A stretch of 64,000 nt of DNA from positions 124,001 through 188,000 of the forward strand of contig NZ_JAMLDX010000005.1 of the NCBI RefSeq assembly GCF_024211275.1, in the 5' to 3' direction. Position numbers and translations under genes: made by a program. Of this stretch, positions 61,630 to 64,000 are shown one piece after another. The notes below the pieces were generated by a model that worked only from the letters and a program-made list of their open reading frames with translations, did not search any database and had not been told where the DNA came from. Source of the DNA: Sphingomonas tagetis. GTDB lineage: Bacteria; Pseudomonadota; Alphaproteobacteria; Sphingomonadales; Sphingomonadaceae. Each line of letters begins with the position of its first letter. Within the stretch, counting starts at the first letter, position 1.

Positions 61630-63933
61630 TTAGAAGCTCTGGCGCAGCTCGACCCCGATCGTGCGCGGCCGGATCGTCAGCGCACGATCCACGCCCGTGG
61701 TCAGATCGAGATCGAGGTAAGGGCGGACATCGAACAGATTGCGTGCGTAGAGACGAACCGAGGTGTCGTCGTTGCCGATCGTCACGAACGCGTTCACGAC
61801 GTCATATGGCGCACGATACTGGCTCGGGTTCGGGCCGGTGGCGGTGACGCCGTTCGAATAGGTGATCGTCCGGGTCGGATTGATCGCCCACAGCGCGCGG
61901 CTCTGATATTGATACTCGCCGCGCAGATCGACGCGCCAGCCATTGGAGATGGCCATCGAATAGCCGGCATAGGCCGTCGCGGTCCATTCCGGCACGTTGG
62001 GCAGGCCCTGGCCCACCACCACGCCCGTTCCCGGCGCAGCCTCGGTCACCTTGGCCGTGGTGTAGGCGGCGGTTCCGCCAATCTCGAAACCGGCGACCGG
62101 CTCGACCCGGCCTTCCACCTCGAAACCCTTGATCTCGGCGCTGCCGACATTGTCGGTAAAGCCAAATCCGCAGGCGAGGCCGATCGATTGCTGGATCTTC
62201 TTCCACTTGGTCAGATAGCCGGCGGCGTTCAGCATCACCTTGCCGTTGCCGAACAGGTTCTTGGTGCCGACCTCGTAGGTCCACAGATTGTCCGATTCGA
62301 ATGCATCGGGCGCGCTGGTGCGGCCCAATGCTGCAAGCGCGGCGCCGCAGACTGAGGTGCTGATCGCGTAGCGGTTGGCGCCGCCCGGGCGGAAGCCCTT
62401 GGCTGCCGAGGCGAAGATCAGATTGTCGGACGTCACCTTGTACGACAGCCCGACCTTGGGATTGACGCCGTCCTCCTTGCTGATGCGGCCGTTGATGACG
62501 CCACCGCCAACGCCGGCGAGCGGCCCGCTGATCAGCGCATCGACGCGTTGCTCGACCTTGAACAGACGGACGCCTGCAGTGACCTCAAGGCCATCGATCA
62601 GTTCGAAGCTGGCCTCGCCGAATGCCGCATATTGCTTGGTCTTGGTCGTGGTGTCGCCGAAATACAGCCGGTTTGCGCCGAGCAGGGCCGCGGCGCCGGG
62701 CGTGTCGACTGCCTGGTAGAGATTGTCGTCCTGATTGGAATAATAGCCACCGATCACCCAGCGCAGTCGCGAGTCCGGCGTGTTCGACGCCAGCCGCACT
62801 TCCTGGCTGAAGGTCGAGACAGTGCTGTCGGAGAGATTGTAGCTGGTCAGCGCATAGAGTGGCGCGACCAGCCCGCCGATGAAGAAGCTGTAGTCCCGGA
62901 CATAATCGAACTGGCGATCGAACCGCGCGGTCAGCGAGGTCAGCCGGACGCCGCCGAAGTCCTTGTCGATATTGAGGCTGTAGATCGCTGCGCGATCCTT
63001 GTTCGGCTGCGCGAAGCGGTGGGCCGCCTGGAAATCCGGCCGGTTGATGAAGAAATGGCCGTTGTCGGCAAATTTCGAGTCCTGAAAGAAGATCTGCGGA
63101 CGGATCGACCAGCTCTCGTCGGGCTGCCATTCGAGCGAGGCGCGCAGCGCGTAAGTGTCGCCATAGTTGATGTCCTTCGCGCTGCGCGTGCTGAGCGCGT
63201 CGCGCTGCAGTGGCACATAGGTCGGGAACGGCGCGCTCGACTTCGACGAGGTCTGGATCAGGCCCGGGACGGCATCGATATAACCGCCGTCATGGCGATA
63301 GAAAAAGCCGCCGCGGAAGGCGAGCGAGCCTTCGACGATCGGCGCGTTGACCACCACTTCCCCATTGTACGACGGCGAGCCATGTTCGACCGCGGCGACG
63401 CCGATAGCGGCTTCGACGCCGAAGCGGTTCACATCGGGCCGGTTGCTCACATATTTGATCGCGCCGCCCATCGCACTGCCGCCATAGAGCGTGCCTTGCG
63501 GCCCTTTGAGCACCTCGATCCGCTGCATGTCGAAGAACACCGGATCGAAGCCGCCGCTGAACGTCGTGCTGATCGTGACCAGCGAGACGTCGTCCAGATA
63601 CAGGCCGGTGGTCGGCGAGGACGCGTAGGTGCTGAGGCCGCGGATGGTGTAGCGCGACAAGCCGCGCTCGGCGTTCTGGTTGGACAGGCCGGGCACGCTG
63701 CGCAGCACGTCCTGCAACTCGTTCGCGCCCCGGTCGCGCAGGGTCTCGCCCGAAACCGCGGTGATCGACACCGGCACGTCCTGGATTCGCTCGTCCGACT
63801 TGCGCGCGGTGACGACGATCTCGCCGTCGCCGCGCGTCTCGGCGGCGGTTTGCGCCAAGGCGGGAAGCGAAGTCGCGAGTGCGGTGCCGGCAAGCGCGGC
63901 CAGACTGAAACGGGTGGCCCTGGTTCGCATCAT
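61630..63933 (-). CDS. TonB-dependent receptor, first gene of the peptidase/acylase run
   Basis: About 767 residues. A Sec signal ends near LPALAQ, and GEIVVTARKSDERIQDVPVSITAV is the TonB box and plug start. The plug carries RYTIRGLSTYASSPTTGLYLDDVSL and LKGPQGTLYGGSAMGGAIKYVSNRPD, typical of the vitamin/oligosaccharide/iron-type branch common in sphingomonads. The barrel ends GVELRQSF. The start at 63933 or 63930 has GGGGG about nine bases before; an ATG at 63942 has that run adjacent and is less likely. It probably imports the substrate of the downstream enzymes. Confidence 0.92.
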   Translation of the reverse strand: MMRTRATRFSLAALAGTALATSLPALAQTAAETRGDGEIVVTARKSDERIQDVPVSITAVSGETLRDRGANELQDVLRSVPGLSNQNAERGLSRYTIRGLSTYASSPTTGLYLDDVSLVTISTTFSGGFDPVFFDMQRIEVLKGPQGTLYGGSAMGGAIKYVSNRPDVNRFGVEAAIGVAAVEHGSPSYNGEVVVNAPIVEGSLAFRGGFFYRHDGGYIDAVPGLIQTSSKSSAPFPTYVPLQRDALSTRSAKDINYGDTYALRASLEWQPDESWSIRPQIFFQDSKFADNGHFFINRPDFQAAHRFAQPNKDRAAIYSLNIDKDFGGVRLTSLTARFDRQFDYVRDYSFFIGGLVAPLYALTSYNLSDSTVSTFSQEVRLASNTPDSRLRWVIGGYYSNQDDNLYQAVDTPGAAALLGANRLYFGDTTTKTKQYAAFGEASFELIDGLEVTAGVRLFKVEQRVDALISGPLAGVGGGVINGRISKEDGVNPKVGLSYKVTSDNLIFASAAKGFRPGGANRYAISTSVCGAALAALGRTSAPDAFESDNLWTYEVGTKNLFGNGKVMLNAAGYLTKWKKIQQSIGLACGFGFTDNVGSAEIKGFEVEGRVEPVAGFEIGGTAAYTTAKVTEAAPGTGVVVGQGLPNVPEWTATAYAGYSMAISNGWRVDLRGEYQYQSRALWAINPTRTITYSNGVTATGPNPSQYRAPYDVVNAFVTIGNDDTSVRLYARNLFDVRPYLDLDLTTGVDRALTIRPRTIGVELRQSF

Positions 63934-64000
63934 CACTTTCATCCCCCTGTGTTCGGACCGGTCGTTCCGGCGCTTTCGAGAATGAAATGTTGTCGCGGCA

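Noticed and set aside
50935..63933. Microcystin (mlr) degradation cluster
   Set aside because: No MlrA-type membrane protease, MlrC or transporter is present; the peptidase families differ.
1..64000. CRISPR arrays, insertion sequences, prophage or integrase genes
   Set aside because: No regularly spaced repeats, transposase or recombinase motifs were found. The only long direct repeat is the tRNA-Leu block.

Overview
The window is high-GC, densely packed chromosomal DNA. Gene content and protein style point to an alphaproteobacterium of the Sphingomonadales, probably Sphingomonas or a close relative. Supporting signs are the hisG-hisD-nusB order, cobS-cobT, an NAD-glutamate dehydrogenase of the very large class, three TonB-dependent receptors, and paired acylases and peptidases with signal peptides. 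The organism assignment is an inference; no rRNA is present.

Layout. Bases 1-22.8 kb are mostly housekeeping: the N-terminal part of egtB (cut by the window edge), a PduO-type cobalamin adenosyltransferase, gluQRS, an HNH nuclease, cell-wall enzymes (a serine beta-lactamase-like hydrolase, PBP1A, an L,D-transpeptidase, murA), a secreted acylase, oligopeptidase B, a Crp/Fnr regulator, a 5'-nucleotidase lipoprotein, the hisG-hisD-nusB operon, pirin-bolA and a J-domain protein. From 22.8 to 28.8 kb a seven-gene minus-strand run (reductase, glyoxalase-fold proteins, a tandem DUF1428 protein, two glutathione transferases) diverges from an HxlR-type regulator coupled to an SRPBCC protein. This looks like a regulated detoxification or stress cluster. 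cobS-cobT (28.8-31.7 kb) is followed by a coupled ribbon-helix-helix protein.

Bases 31.9-38.3 kb form an iron-acquisition locus. A siderophore receptor and a PiuC hydroxylase converge on a four-gene operon encoding a PepSY membrane protein, DUF2271, DUF4198 and ApbE. Both promoters carry related pairs of Fur-like sites. The DUF2271 protein carries an SGAT motif like that of flavinylated proteins, so it is the natural candidate substrate of the ApbE flavin transferase. Together these suggest a periplasmic flavin-based electron path serving iron reduction.

Bases 38.3-44.3 kb hold the giant glutamate dehydrogenase and a PAS protein, with a perfect 22-bp palindrome between them. A tRNA-Thr follows. 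A block of about 168 bp carrying a tRNA-Leu(CAG) gene then occurs twice, at 44.68 and 50.53 kb. The left copy is degenerate and the right copy intact. Between them lies a complete ECF sigma / FecR / TonB-receptor signalling cassette plus a decayed C-terminal piece of a PhoX-like phosphatase, an arrangement typical of acquired DNA beside a tRNA.

Bases 50.9-63.9 kb are one long minus-strand gene run: TonB receptor, PQQ-type dehydrogenase lipoprotein with a cytochrome c tail, GlcG/HbpS protein, penicillin-acylase-type hydrolase, DUF885 peptidase, M13 peptidase, M28 peptidase. All have export signals. I read it as an uncharacterised uptake-and-degradation system for an acylated peptide-like or alcohol-bearing substrate, and it is the best candidate in this window for an undescribed pathway.
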